A stretch of 64,000 nt of DNA from Sweltsa coloradensis (lineage: Eukaryota > Arthropoda > Insecta > Plecoptera > Chloroperlidae), in assembly GCA_024449915.1 (NCBI GenBank), contig JAMZAV010001833.1, positions 62,001-126,000 of the forward strand. The letters run 5' to 3'. This document shows, in pieces, positions 43,202 through 55,219 of this stretch (the stretch's first letter is position 1; each line of letters begins with the position of its first letter). Made by a program: the position numbers and the translations under genes. The notes beneath the pieces are model-generated. The model saw only the letters and a list, made by a program, of their open reading frames with translations. It did not search any database and had not been told where the DNA came from.

Positions 43202-45018
43202 ATGTCAGTCCAATCTCAAAAGCTCCCGATTCCTCAAGCCTACACTACACGGGCTTCTGGGCAGATAAATGATAAACCAGGGCATATGCCGAACTATTGG
43301 CCTTCTTCTAAGATCTTTTTTCAGAGTCACAACATATCAACATTCCATACCTACTCCGGGAATTGTCTAATACTAATACATTCAAAAACAGTCTCTGGAA
43401 TTGTGACAAAAAACAGAATTGAACTGCTCTCAAATCTGAAAATGACTTTCCCCCGTTTCCTCACAATGAAACTAAACTCCAAATTCCGCAATCAAACAAA
43501 TTCCTAATCAAAAAGAATCCTGATCCTAACATCCGACACCAATTAACTCAAAAAAGGGGCGCACTAATTACACCCACTGAGCCAACATCTGTGACACTAG
43601 TACTAAGCAATTCTATGTTCAGCGGATGTCAGTACTTGCAAAAAGGACTATTGTTTGCAATTCATCTTGGAACCCAAACCTCGACAATTGAAAAAACAAT
43701 AGAAGATCAGACCCCCACAACGAGAAATAGTGGCCACTCTGATAACCCAAAAATGGCACAAAATCGTTAAAATGTAAAGATCCCCTTCAATTAATGGATG
43801 ACGTTTTAAAATTTAAAATCTGGACAGGGCAAGAAAACATACCCATTGGTTTCGTATAGCATACACAGGCATTATTTATCGCGAGATGTCCCGAATTCCA
43901 CTGTCGAAGAAGTCAATCCCAACATTAAAGGGGCGTGCAAGACACTTGATACTTTGAATGTTGATACAAATAAGTGGATTTTGCCAACTGACATTTCCAA
44001 AGGAGGCCTTCACCCAAAACTCGGGCAATGTAAAATAAAACAAATGCTAAACGAGATCAATGATGTTTCTATCATGGCACCCAAGCAACAATCGGTGCAT
44101 TGGGTCACCCCGACCTACAAACTTTGATTCAAAAATCTTTATGAGATCGTCTTCCACAAGTCCATCATCAATTGTACCTCAACAATCCCAAACAAGAAAA
44201 AACCTTTAATCTGGATTTCAAATATCTCCCTGCCCTTTGAGCCAGCTCGAGTCTCGGAGGATGATTACCCAACTGCTGGACCCAACAATCGTCCCTGTCC
44301 TCGGAGCCCGCTAGAGTCTCTGTGGATGTGATTCCCCAAATGCTGGGTCAACTATTGTCCTTGCCCTCGGACCAGCTCGAGTTTTGTGGATAAAGATTCC
44401 CCACTGCTGAGCGCAACTATCGTCCCTGCCCTCGATGCTATCTCAAATCTTTGAGGAGGATGATGATTCCCCAACTGCTGGAGCGAAACCCTCGTCCCTG
44501 CCCTCGGAGCACCTCGAGTCTCGGTGGATGATTACCCAACTGCTGAAGCGCAACGATCGTCCCTGCCCTCGATGTCAGATCGTGACTGGGGAGATGATGC
44601 AGAATGCTCGAGTCTTTGTGGATGACGATTCCCAAATGCTGGAGCGCAACCATTGCCCTGCCTTCGGAGTCAACTCGAGTCTCGATGGACGATTACCCAA
44701 CTGCTGAAGCGCAAAATATCGTCCCCGCTCTCGAAGTCAGATCGTGATTGTGAGATGGTTCAGAGTGGTGAGTGTAGGAGGTCTTCTCACACTATGGCAA
44801 CTCGAAGTCGAACAGATAGAATGTATGTGCAAGATGCTAAGGACCTGAAGAAATGTACCTACCAGCAACTACGTGACTTGATGATAAGTGAAGGTATAGG
44901 CAATAAACTAAAAAACTGTTGGTCACCTAGAGAGTTAGTAGAAATTCATACTGTACAATTCAAGAAAAGAAATAATAAGCCCCTTAAGCCCCCCCTTAAC
45001 CCCCAGTTGACTAGATGA
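43202..45018 (+). pseudogene. CR1/Jockey-group LINE ORF1 remnant
   Basis: Plus-strand frames with intervening stops precede an ORF2 at 45236. One (43846-44127) contains TNKWILPTDISKGGLHPKLG then QCKIKQMLNEI, resembling the C-terminal GLHPxxxG region of the SGNH/esterase domain carried by CR1-type ORF1. A repeat-encoded stretch follows, then a final frame (44653-45018) reading SRTDRMYVQDAKDLKKCTYQ. Identification rests mainly on position before ORF2 and the GLHP block. Confidence 0.4.
44226..44760 (+). repeat. Minisatellite of about 75-85 bp units
   Basis: Roughly seven degenerate units built from CGTCCCTGCCCTCGGAGC, CTCGAGTCTCGGTGGATGA and CCCAACTGCTGGAGCGCAAC. In one frame they encode repeats of LESRWMITQLLKRN-like peptide, suggesting expansion within the LINE ORF1. 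Confidence 0.75.
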
Positions 45019-45235
45019 CTCGTCAACCCATAATGCCCTTAACGTAACTGATAAAATCACAGATAAGAAATCACCTCACATTTACTAGACACACAGACTT
45101 TCATACACTCCATAGACATAAGTACTGACCAACCGAAGACCTTAAGACTGAATCCTCCTCCCAAAAGCTCCTCCCTAACAGACCATCACTCTTTTTTCCC
45201 TTCCCCCCAAACTCCCCTGCCAGCAAACCCTTTTA

Positions 45236-46962
45236 AATTCCAAAATTGCATTCCTCAATGTCTGCTCTGTCCGTAAAAAAATTGAAGAAATTCGAATTAC
45301 TAACTAAGCGTCTATCTCCCGATATATTCTGCCTCTCAGAACATTGGCTCACTCTTCATGAAACTAATTCTTACTGTATTTCAAACTATGTAAATATAGA
45401 TTTTTTCTGTCGATCCACGTTCATTCATGGAGGAGTTGCAATCCTCGCTAAACCTCTTCTTAACTTGATTCCTATTCCTGAGGTCAAATCATACTGCATT
45501 GAAAAAGTTTTTGAATGTGCCGCAGGTTCCTGGCACCATATGAACATGCACTTCATTATTCTATCCGTCTACTGATTTCCTCTCGGCGACTTAAATATAT
45601 TTCTCCTCAAGCTAGACGAGGTTCTCATCTTTATCACTAAGAAATTTCCAAAAGCAGATATCATTTTATGCAGTGATCATAATGTAGACCTAAAACAATC
45701 CCCAGCTCAATCGAAACTGCTCGATTTAGTTCACTCATTTAATATCAGGGAGACCATTGTCACACCAACCCGCGTCACTGCTACAAGTTGTTCCCTTATT
45801 GACAACATCTTCACAACTATTGACCCAATGATGTTCTCGGCAAGCTCAACAGACACAGGTCTGTCTGATCACCATCTCCTCATGCTCAACATTTCCCTCT
45901 CTAACAATAACCCTTCCTCCAAAATTAAAATAATGAAACGTTTTTTCAATTAAAAAAATACAGCCAAATTTCAGACAATGCTAAGTACTGAAAATTGGCA
46001 GTCGCTGTCCTTTTCCTGGAAATGGGACGAATCCTCTCAAGATTCCATTCCACATTCCTATGGGCATTTTTACAAATCATTTCCGCTAAAAAGTTGTCCT
46101 CTTACTAAACCTAAAGTCAACCCCTGGATCTCGCACGATCTGCGATGTGAAGCCCAGACCTTGAGATCCCTCCATTCTAAACTGAAGTCATCGAACAACC
46201 CAATACATAAAGAACAATATCGTGACTTAAAAAAGTCCCATGCTAAAAATATATCTTAAGCTAAACTTCACTATAATGACTCCAAAATCTCTGAATCTAA
46301 GAACACCTCAAAAGCAATTTGGTCCATGTCAAATCACAGACCACTGCCTCTAACCCAAATGCGACCTCACGCTAACCATTAATGGTGAAGTTATATCAGA
46401 TGCATCTTCTCAATGCGAACTTTTTAATGAATTCTTCATCAACTCATGTGATATTGGTAGACCCAATGTGCCAATCAATACTCCCCTCCCTTGTAAACCC
46501 TTGCCACCTCCGTTAGGCCATACTATCTTTCTCTATCCTACCACTCCTCTTGAAGTAGCTATGGTTATTAGGAAATTTGGTTCCAAACACTCATATGGAC
46601 TAGATGAAGTGCCGGGCTCTCTTCTATCTAAGTGTACGGACTATCTCTCTGGCCCACTAGCCTACATTATTAACCGATCCTTCTCTGAAGGCATTTTCCC
46701 CTCCAAGCTAAAGGCAGCAAAAATTATACCTATTTATAAACACAAAGGTAAAAAATCTGAAATGACCAACTATTGTCCCATCTCCCTCCTTTCATCTTTC
46801 TCCAAAATATTTGAATATATCATGCACGATCGTCTAATATCATTTCTAAATCACCACAACATTATCTCCCCTAGTCAACACGGTTTCTTGAAAAACAAAT
46901 CCACCACCAGTGCAATCTACAGTTTTCTGTCCCCCCTCTATTCTGCTCTCGACAAAGGCGAC
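45236..46962 (+). pseudogene. CR1/Jockey-group LINE ORF2, part 1 (endonuclease and RT N-half)
   Basis: Endonuclease blocks: KIAFLNVCSVRKKIEE, SPDIFCLSEHWLTLHE, GGVAILAKPLL, a Tyr/Pro-type LSVY, and SLIDNIFT with TGLSDHHLLML (SDHH). RT: IRKFGSKHSYGLDEVPGSLL, KAAKIIPIYKHKGKKSEMTN, YCPISLLSSFSKIFEYIMHD, SPSQHGFLKNKSTTSAI. Frame changes occur near 45290, 45575 and 45955. The coding stops in mid-domain at 46962, where a BEL element begins, and continues at 52782. Confidence 0.88.
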
Positions 46963-47206
46963 TGTTGGAAATGTAGACTTAAAAGATGAGATGGCAGTGG
47001 CCATTCATTATATTTCAAAGGCATTTGTGCGCTTGTTTATTTATTTGTGTATTCTCAAAAGGCCCTAGTTACGAGCATCTTGATCAAACTAAATTGTAGA
47101 GCTTTTTCCTTTGAATAAAGTAAATTTAGTATCAATATTCATATTAAAACTTGTCACAGTTCATTTTAGTTGTAGAACTTTAAAAGGGTAGTTATTGTTT
47201 TGTACA
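46963..47206 (+). repeat. 5' LTR of the BEL/Pao element
   Basis: 244 bases starting TGTTGGAAATGTAGAC and ending TGTACA. Contains GCCCTAGTTACGAGCATC and an AATAAA (near 47115) that may serve in polyadenylation. Confidence 0.9.
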
Positions 47207-47210
47207 TTTT

Positions 47211-47231
47211 TGGTGACCCCGACGTGATTTG
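47211..47231 (+). other. Primer binding site, tRNA-Trp type
   Basis: TGGTGACCCCGACGTGAT and the next three bases match, as I remember it, the reverse complement of the 3' end of animal tRNA-Trp including CCA. It lies four bases after the LTR. Confidence 0.75.
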
Positions 47232-47249
47232 TGATAGTGGTTTGATATT

Positions 47250-48570
47250 ATGGATCGACTCAAGAAGATGCGTACGCCTGTGCGGGCTTCGTTTACCAGG
47301 ACACTTCATGAGGTCAAGCAGGAGCTTGCTGAAGCTTTCCCCAGATGAAGACACCTTGCTCTGAAGTTAGCAAAACTGGAGAAGGTTATGACCGATCTGA
47401 GGCAGCTGGACTCTAAATATTTAGAAAGTCTTCGGATGATGACTGTAGTGACGAGGATTATTCCCCTGGAAAGCGAAGCCATGAGGGCTATGAGACGGCT
47501 GGCAGAGGTAAGGGGTAAAGTTGGTAGAGCTCTCACTTATGTAAATAGGGGAGTCAGTGTACCAACGTGTGGGGTTTGACAGCGTCCAACGGACTTACTC
47601 TACCTAAGGGTAGAACTTAAGAAGTTGATTGGTGAAAATGAACAGGGTGGTTGACATTCGGCACAGTTAAGAAAGTGCACGAGGGCACCCAGATTCTGAT
47701 TGGGACAATTTCAGTATTTGGTCCAGTCCAATGATAAGGAACTCGTTTCTAGCGAGCTTGTCGATAGCACCCTCAGTCAGGTGAACTATGCGAGGTTAAA
47801 AGTTGCACTTTTAAAATGAAAGATTCGGTAAAAGGGGGATTCTTAATTGAAGTTTTGTTAGAGAGCTGCTGAAGTTAGTAATCAGCAACGTCTCTAACAA
47901 AAAAACCCAACGCTTTCCAGCATCTATGATAAAATAAAGGTCAGAAAGGGCATTAGATACACGGGTCTGACACCAAAAATGTGCTGCAGTACTTTTTCCT
48001 CCTTGTAGAGTCAAGTCTACCTGATAAAACTCTTGGGGCTTGGCTGAAGCTCGTTATCGTCCGAGGACGATACACGGGTGGGGCAGGTAAAAAATCGCCT
48101 ATCGTTTCTAAGGGAAATTTCCCCAAAAAAGAGAATTGAAAGCAAGTGGGGAAGATCTAGCCAAATCTGATTTTTGTACCGGTACGGGGCTGGAAATAAA
48201 AAAAGGGAACAAACTAAACTGATTTTTATGATTTGTTGTGCCTACACTGCAGGGCTATTTGGGGCGATAGTGGGAAGTGTGTTTTTTGGGGAAAACTCAC
48301 GAAATCGTGTTGTTTTCGGGACAAGACATGTCCATCGCCATAAGAAACCCAAAACCACACAAAATAAATGGTTTTTACTTGTCTCCGCCTAATCTTTTAT
48401 CCAAGAAAGAAAGCGTCATTTGATGTTCTCTGTGTGCTAAAAAAAACATTGGTTTTGAGTGTCCTGAAAATTGCCTTCCTCATAAAAAAAAAAGAAGTCT
48501 CATACCCACGTCTACTAGTGTGGAGAAGACAGTGCAAAATTCAAAGTCAAACCAGATCTGTAAAGTGACA
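47250..48570 (+). pseudogene. BEL/Pao gag remnant
   Basis: It opens MDRLKKMRTPVRASFTRTLH, EVKQELAEAFP, stop, then KLAKLEKVMTDLRQLDSKYL. A start of the form RLKxxRTxxRAxFTxTxxE is typical of BEL/Pao gag proteins. The region is broken repeatedly, and no intact zinc knuckle was read. Confidence 0.7.
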
Positions 48571-48619
48571 ATTGTTCTTATGACTCTGTTTTGGTTGATG
48601 TTGTTATAACGGAGAGTCA

Positions 48620-50640
48620 AGGACAGTTAGAGTCTTATTGATACTGGATCTCAACGCTCGTATGTACTGAAGTCAACAGCAGATCAGCTTGGATTGTATC
48701 TCATGGTAAGGGACATCACACATTCATGTTTGGGGTACCAACACCGAGCCCCAAGTCTCATGATAAGTTTACACTCCAACTCTCGAAGCCTGGGAGGTTA
48801 TCTAGGTAGGACTATTCCATGAGTCCTAAGGTCACAAAGTAAGATTGCGGAGAAATACCACGAGTTGCTAAAGGAGAATGGATGAATCAATTGAGAACTA
48901 ATATCAATTTGGGTTAGTGATATAGGAAAGGGTAGGCCTAGTGACTGAATGTTACTTGGAGCTGATGTATACGGACAGATACTCACTGGATGTATATACA
49001 AGTTGGGACAATGGTATGACTAGCAGTAGAAACGGACAAAAACCAAAAAAACTAGGTTGGACGCTGATGGGACGTATAAACCAGGTGAAGATACAACGGT
49101 CAATGTTAGTGACATCTATGAAATCAGTGATGCATCTGTTGCAGAGTTATGGGAGCTAGAATCATGGTATTAGCGGATCCTATAGAGAGGGTTCCCAAGG
49201 AAGAAGCGCGGCTGCAACGAAAGATCATTTTCTGATAAAACAGTGTCGCGCACAGAAGAGGGGAGGTATCTGGTGGCTTTACCTGGATTGACGGTCACCC
49301 TCTCTAACTACAAATAGGGAGTGCAGGAAAAAGGCTTGTTGTTGCCTCAAATCAATTAAAGAAAAGAAGGGAAACTGGAACTTTATGGGAGGGGGGGTGG
49401 GAAACAATTTTTTTCAAAAGACTAGCTTCAAGAAGGGATAATCGAGGAAGTACCTGATGCGGAGTAGGAAACCACCAAGTCCACTATTTGCCTGCATCGT
49501 CCAGTTCAAGCAGGATAGTCTCACAACGCCCAGTTCGCCCGTATTTGATGCATCAAGTAAATGCAACAAGTCAACCTCCCTAACTGATGTCTGAGAGAAG
49601 GGATCGAACCTCATAGAGTTGATACCTTCATGATACAAGATCCGAGAGAAGAAAATTTGGAGTTCATTTCAGACATTCGTAGGCATTTCTCATGATTGAA
49701 ATACACAAGAAGGACAGAGATTTTCTGCGGTTTTATGGTGGGAGAGTGATTATGAAGCGACATTTAAGGTGTCAGACACAAAAAGATAAGTTTGGACTCA
49801 ACTGTCAGCCATTCTTACTTGGTAGTGTCATATATATACTCACTTGAACAACCAAGTACCTGAAGATCAAAAGTCTCATGCCAAGACAACTTCAAGATTT
49901 CGCTCTATGTTGACAATTGTGTAACTGTCCGTCGATACAGTAGAAGAAGTTTGACATTTCGGGAGGAATCAGTAAAACTGTTTGAAGCGCTATGATGGCC
50001 TAAGAATGTGGGAAATATTCGAAAGATGAAGGACTCTGAAAGGAAGACGGCAGAAGGAAACTTCTGTTTTGGGGTGAATTGGGATCGTCATCTGGACAGT
50101 TTGAGTGTGATTATACCCAGATCGAATCTGTCAGGAAGTGACAAAACGAACAAATTTTTAATCATGACTCAAAAGATTTTCGACCACTAGGAATATGTTG
50201 CCCCGTAATAATGCTACCAAACTAATGCTGCAAGAAAGGGGGATTAGTAAGATGGGAATGGGATGTTTGACTTTTTTTTCCTGGATGAAGAATCTACAAT
50301 GAAGTTCTAAAATGGCTAAAACGCGATTCGATCTTATCGAATATTAAAATTCAATGACACATAGCGAACGTAGGAGCTATGTGAGTTCACAGTCGTTCCA
50401 TACGTTTTTGATGCCAGCTGGATATGCATATGCTGCAGAGTTTTTCTCAGAACAGATTCGTCTGAGGGAGTTACTGTACAACTTATACAAGCCTAAATCA
50501 AGAATAGCACCGCTGAAGAAATCAACAATACCTCGATTGGAGTTAATGAGCTGTCTAATTGACGAGAGAAGTCGCGTATCGGAACAGTACAGAAAATCTT
50601 TGCATATAGAAGATCAAAACTGATTTCCATTTTTGGAGTG
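48620..50640 (+). pseudogene. BEL/Pao protease, RT and RNase H remnants
   Basis: Protease LIDTGSQRSYVLKSTADQLG (active-site D-T-G at about 48640). A GADVYGQIL block lies near 48960, AELWELES near 49140 (the FWELExIG motif before RT), and DGHP plus KRLVVASNQLKKRRE near 49290. RNase H entry SRIAPLKKSTIPRLELM lies near 50500. All are in different frames with stops. Confidence 0.8.
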
Positions 50641-51239
50641 ATTCAACGGACAGCGTTAGAGGTACGGAGGAATGATGAAGGGGGCACTTTCGTTGGAAAT
50701 CGGTAAAAGAGATATGCAATCTCACTAAACCGGAAAATTGGAGGCAATGTTACCGAGGCTTCTCTCAATCCTGCTGATTTCCATCCAGAGGAGCAGCTCA
50801 CAAGACCTTGTACATCGAGATGGTGGAGGGACGGAGTGGCGTTCAAAGAAACATGCTTCACAATGGCCATGGGAGAAACTAAATTCACGAGGAATTAGTG
50901 TGTCTCTGACAGAAAGAAAGAATGAACCGCCATGCCAACGTGAACAACGGTGAAGAGACCCATGGAACATAACAGGGTTCTCATCATTGTTTTTGTTTTT
51001 TACAATAGGTTAGTGAGGTCACAGCCATGGATGCAGAGATTTATTAAACAAGTCTCGCAAGAAGATTAGTGCCAAGGGTGCACTGACAGTCGACGAGCTC
51101 AACGCAGTCAGAAAGAGATCTACTAATTCAACATTCACCAGGAATCTTTTCGTATTGAAGTGAGAAAGTGGCTTGCGGTCTTCAAGTATTTAAATGGTAG
51201 ACGGACATTTTTTTACGAGTTGAAGACAAGACTCGCTAT

Positions 51240-52440
51240 GAATAGATGATTATCATGATTCATATTCCCTTGTGCCTAATACCGTCCAAACAATCTAGTG
51301 GTGAATATGATCATCAGAGAAGAACATCTCAAGAACAGTCCACGCAGGAGTACAGTTTCTAATGGGAAAATTGCGAGAAAAATATTGGATTGTGAAAAGC
51401 AGACAACAATAAAAAGAATCTGTTTGAAATGTCCAGATGTAGAAGATTTGCAGCCAGAGTTCAACGACTTCCCAGCTCCATTACCTCAAAGACAGAGTAA
51501 CCACCGCAGCAGTGTTTCAGATGTTGGGAGTGGACCTAGCTGGCACAATGATCTTACGGATCAGAGTAAAGTCTTGGCTAGTTGTTGTTTACATGCAGTT
51601 TACCGAGCTATTTCACTTGGAACTTGTAAGCTCACTCAGCACTGAGGCTTTTATTCAGTCAGTAAGAAGATTTGTGGCTCGCCGAGAAGGCCCAAATACG
51701 GTCTATAGCGACAACGCGCCAATTTGTTGGGTGTGCCTAATGCTCTTCAAGAGTTGGACTGGGATAAGGGAAGAATGAATCGCAGTGGACAAGATCCACG
51801 GCAAATTCCAACCCTCCATCAGCAGCATTGGTGAGGAGGATGGAGTGGGAGCGTCTCATTCGCCTCGTAAAAGGAATACTCAAGCGCGTGTTAGGAAAGT
51901 CTTCTTTGAAATACGAAGAGCTTTCTACAGTATTGTGTGAAGCTGAGCAGTCATACAATGGGAGACCCTCTTCACCTACATTACAGACAACATAGACGAT
52001 TGATACCGTTTAACTCCGGCGATGTTCTGAATTATATTCGCGAAAACAGAACGTGGCAGATTTAGATATGTTGGAATTAGAAAAAAAACCTGAAGGTTTC
52101 CAACGCCGTTTCCGGTATTAGACACATGCCGTGGACCATATACGAAGCGATTTAGGAAAGAGTATTTGGGAAAAACTGGACAACGCGGAAGGCAAGTGAA
52201 CGACACAGGAAACTATCAGTGGCGAGATTGTGCTTGTGGAGCCGACAATAAATAAGAGACTGGACTGGCCAATGGCAAAAGTGTGGATCTTCTACCCGGC
52301 AATGACGGAGAAGTCAGAGTGCTCGGCGGAAGACGCAGCATGGAATCTTGGTGAGTACCTATACACGGTTATATACCCTAGCAAGTGTCAAAATCTTCCA
52401 GACCTACAACGCAAGTGAAGATGATGCAATTCGCCACACG
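51240..52440 (+). pseudogene. BEL/Pao integrase remnant
   Basis: Zinc-binding part: VHAGVQFLMGKLREKYWIVK, RICLKC. Catalytic core: RVTTAAVFQMLGVDLAGTMI (first Asp), TEAFIQSVRRFVARREGPNT, VYSDNA (second Asp), and a WERLIRLVKGILKRVLGKSS-type block (Glu region, about 51845). C-terminal SEYLG/KTGQRGRQVN-like sequence follows. This is the normal BEL integrase order. Confidence 0.82.
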
Positions 52441-52541
52441 AGCCGAAGGTTGATGTCAACATTACCCACAGTAGACTGTCATGGTCACAAATATTATTGT
52501 TTCATTTGCTGTCATTATTATGTAAAATGAAAGGTGGAAGA

Positions 52542-52781
52542 TGGTGAGAATGTAGACTTAAAAGATGAGATGCGTGGCCATTCATTATATTTCAAAGGGC
52601 ATGTTGTGCGCTTGTTTAATTTATTGTGTATTCTCAAAAGGCCCTAGTTACGAGCATCTTGATCAAACTAATTGTAGAGCGTTGTTCCTTTGAATAAAGT
52701 AATTTAGTATCAACTATTCAATTAAAACTTGTCCACAGTTCATTTAGTGTAGAACTTTAACGGGTAGTTATGTTTGTAACA
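52542..52781 (+). repeat. 3' LTR of the BEL/Pao element
   Basis: 240 bases from TGGTGAGAATGTAGAC to TTTGTAACA. It differs from the 5' LTR by scattered small indels and substitutions. A purine-rich stretch GAAAGGTGGAAGA (52529-52541) just before it fits a polypurine tract. Confidence 0.9.
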
Positions 52782-53850
52782 GCGACCAAGCTGTAAGGAT
52801 TGCTCTACGCATGACCAAGCTTTCGACAACCATTGATCACAAAATTTCTCTCGACAAAACTACATACGTACGGTATACGTGCGGTTGGCTCTTGATTGGA
52901 TTTCCTCTGTTTGTCTGTCCGTACCCAAGTAGGGAACCCAAACATTAATAGTCAATCCGTCACCACAACCCGCTCAAACCTCTGTCAATAGTCTGCGGGG
53001 TTCCCCAGGGATAAATTTTTGGGGGACTATTAGCCTATGTCCTGTAATTCAACGCCCAGTCCGCCTACTTAAAAAAGGGCACTCTCACCCAATATGCTGA
53101 TGACTCCAGCCAAACTGCTGACACTACCCAAACTCCAACCCATTCAGGACCTTCCCCCCTTAAAAAACAATCAAGTTACGTTTATGTATCATACTGCCTC
53201 GGTAAATAACTCACCATCTCACGCTCTAACACTGTTTATCTATACTTTCACACCCTTATAAGATCCCTACTGCCAGTCCCCTTGTTCGTCTTGACTTGAT
53301 ACTATCCCCGCGCCCCACACAGTCAAAGTCCTAGGCCTTGCACTAACTGATAATCTAGACTGGTCAATCCATGTAAACCACGTTGCCAGCAAAATATTAT
53401 CTGGCTGCTACTCAATCAGAAAGCTCAAACAAATAGTCACCCCACACCCTATTGCTAGTTTACTTCCCACACATTCACTCTCACTTATCATATGGCCCCC
53501 TATTTTAGGGGTTTCCCCATGCAAACAGAATATTCATTCTCCAAAGAGAGCGGTTCGTTATCATAGCTGGTGTCTCCAGAAGACACTCATGTAGAGAACT
53601 TTTCAAGGAACTTGGTATCCTTACTTTAGCATGTACCCTTATCCAATCCAGCCGCATTATTCGTTCCCCACCAACGTCACTTAATAACGTCATTTTAATA
53701 ACGTCGTTTTTTTGTGGTTTGAATGAAATGCTAGTTTTGAATCAGCTGTCTCTCCCGCTAGCCGAACATTGCCGAATTCTGGACCAATTCAAATACGAGT
53801 ATTTCTATGCCCGTACACCCAAAGACCTCAGACAAAGATAGGCCTACTGA
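52782..53850 (+). pseudogene. CR1/Jockey-group LINE ORF2, part 2 (RT C-half and C-terminus)
   Basis: It resumes the RT interrupted at 46962. Blocks: TIDHKISLDKT, VCGVPQG-like (about 53000), QYADDS (catalytic YADD at 53093-53104), VKVLGLALTDNLDWSIHVNH, VASKILSGCYSIRKLKQIVT, then HANRIFILQRERFVIIAGVS and LGILTLACTLIQSSRII. Several frame changes. It ends near 53850 with YFYARTPKDLRQR. Together with 45236-46962 it forms one LINE split by the BEL insertion. Confidence 0.85.
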
Positions 53851-54369
53851 ACATATAACATGTTTATCCAATGTCTTTGCATTTCCTTGTTTGTTTAGGC
53901 CGCGTTCCCATAATTTTGTTTTAGTCTTAAGAAATTGTTATTAGTTTTATGGTAACAAGAAATCCGATATCCTGATTAGTTTGTAATGTTTCAGTGGCCT
54001 GTCAAAATGATGTTAAAACTTTTCATTGGTCATCGTATAAATAACAAAACGTTTTGATTGGTCCGTCATAAGAATTATGGTTTTGTTATAACAATTTCTT
54101 TGGACAAAAAACGTAAAACAATTTAACACGTATTTCCTATCCCCCTTTTAACTAAACCAATTTGTGGGAACGCGGCTTTACGTTCTCCCAGCGCAGTGCC
54201 GAAAAATAACATATAAAATACAATCAACATGCATTTGAACAGCAAGAAGATCTTTTTTCAATCAATACACGATTTGAATCGGCAAAAATCAACGTTTCAT
54301 AAAAATAAAAATAACAAGGACGCGTCGTGGAAATAACTCGCAAAGCATGCTTAATCTTAAATAAAACGC
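53851..54369. other. No gene; LINE 3' flank
   Basis: AT-rich, containing a long imperfect inverted pair: GCCGCGTTCCCATAATTTTG (53901) against CAATTTGTGGGAACGCGGC (near 54160). This hints at a small inverted-repeat element of about 280 bases. Confidence 0.4.
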
Positions 54370-54371
54370 GA

Positions 54372-54568
54372 GGTGTCGTGGCTAGCTCTGGCAATCGTCG
54401 TCGGGGACCTTGCCCCCTTCCCTTGACGACCCCCCGGCGACGATGACAATGTCACAACGAACGATGAACAAAGACGATGACGACCGCGACGTGAGAAACC
54501 CCCCTTCCCCCCCTTACCCCTGGCTGGGTCTGACCAGCCTGGGGCCCCCCCCCCCCCCCCCCCCCTTA
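54372..54568 (+). mobile_element. Diverged SINE family B relative, copy 8
   Basis: CGTCGTCGGGGACCTTGCCC, then CGGCGACGATGACAATG, GACCGCGACGTGAGAAACCC and GGCTGGGTCTGACCAGCCTG parallel the SINE B body but are strongly diverged. It ends in a C run (54547-54566) in place of the family tail. Confidence 0.65.
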
Positions 54569-55219
54569 GGCTAGAGTGGTGCATTATGACCTAAAAGGTT
54601 GACGCGTCCTTAATCCAAATAAACAAAACAAGAGCTAGGGGCCAAGACGGCTCTAGGTCCAAGGCGCTAGGCCTAGCTTATTAATAGGCTTTCGACCTAG
54701 GTAGCCCTAATTTGATGTAGGGCCTAGGCCTTACCCTAGTTTGGGGCCATTAAATCAAGATTAGTTAGTTTATTTATAAATTGAAAATGCCAAATACATC
54801 GTAATAGCCTCGAGTCAAATGCCAAGTTCCAGGTGTTCGAATTTAACCACAGCCTTGTATAAACATGCTGAGGACGAACGAGTATATTATATTGAGAGGG
54901 CGTAACCTCAAAAAGCATCATCCCACGCATGTCCCACAAGCTATTTTCCCGTGGGTAGAAAAAGACGTGGGACGTCAAAAAAAAGACGTTGTGATTTCAA
55001 AACTAGCTTTTTGAGGAAATCGACGTTATCAGACCACGTGACCACTCAAAACGTCGAAAAATTATCGACGTTTTGATTCAAAACTTGGGTCCCTGGTGAT
55101 CGATTGCATGGCCACTGTATATATTTACAAGTACTGCTTTTGAAGTGAAATGCACCATGTTAAAGTTCGTCCATAGTAAAAGGAAAATCCCCAAAAAAGT
55201 GATATTTTTAAAAAATGTA
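54569..55219. other. No gene; AGGCCTAG tract and a hairpin
   Basis: TAGGCCTAGC motifs cluster at 54650-54740. A perfect hairpin AAAACGTCGA/TCGACGTTTT lies at about 55047-55073. No protein recognised. Confidence 0.45.

Larger units (their letters stand above)
46963..52781 (+). mobile_element. BEL/Pao LTR retrotransposon, complete but degenerate
   Basis: Direct LTRs (46963-47206 and 52542-52781) flank an internal region with primer site, gag, protease, RT/RNase H and integrase remnants in the order gag-PR-RT-RH-IN typical of BEL/Pao. The target duplication GCGAC is perfect (46958-46962 and 52782-52786). The host site lies within the RT gene of a LINE. Many stops and frameshifts in all domains make it inactive. 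Confidence 0.93.
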
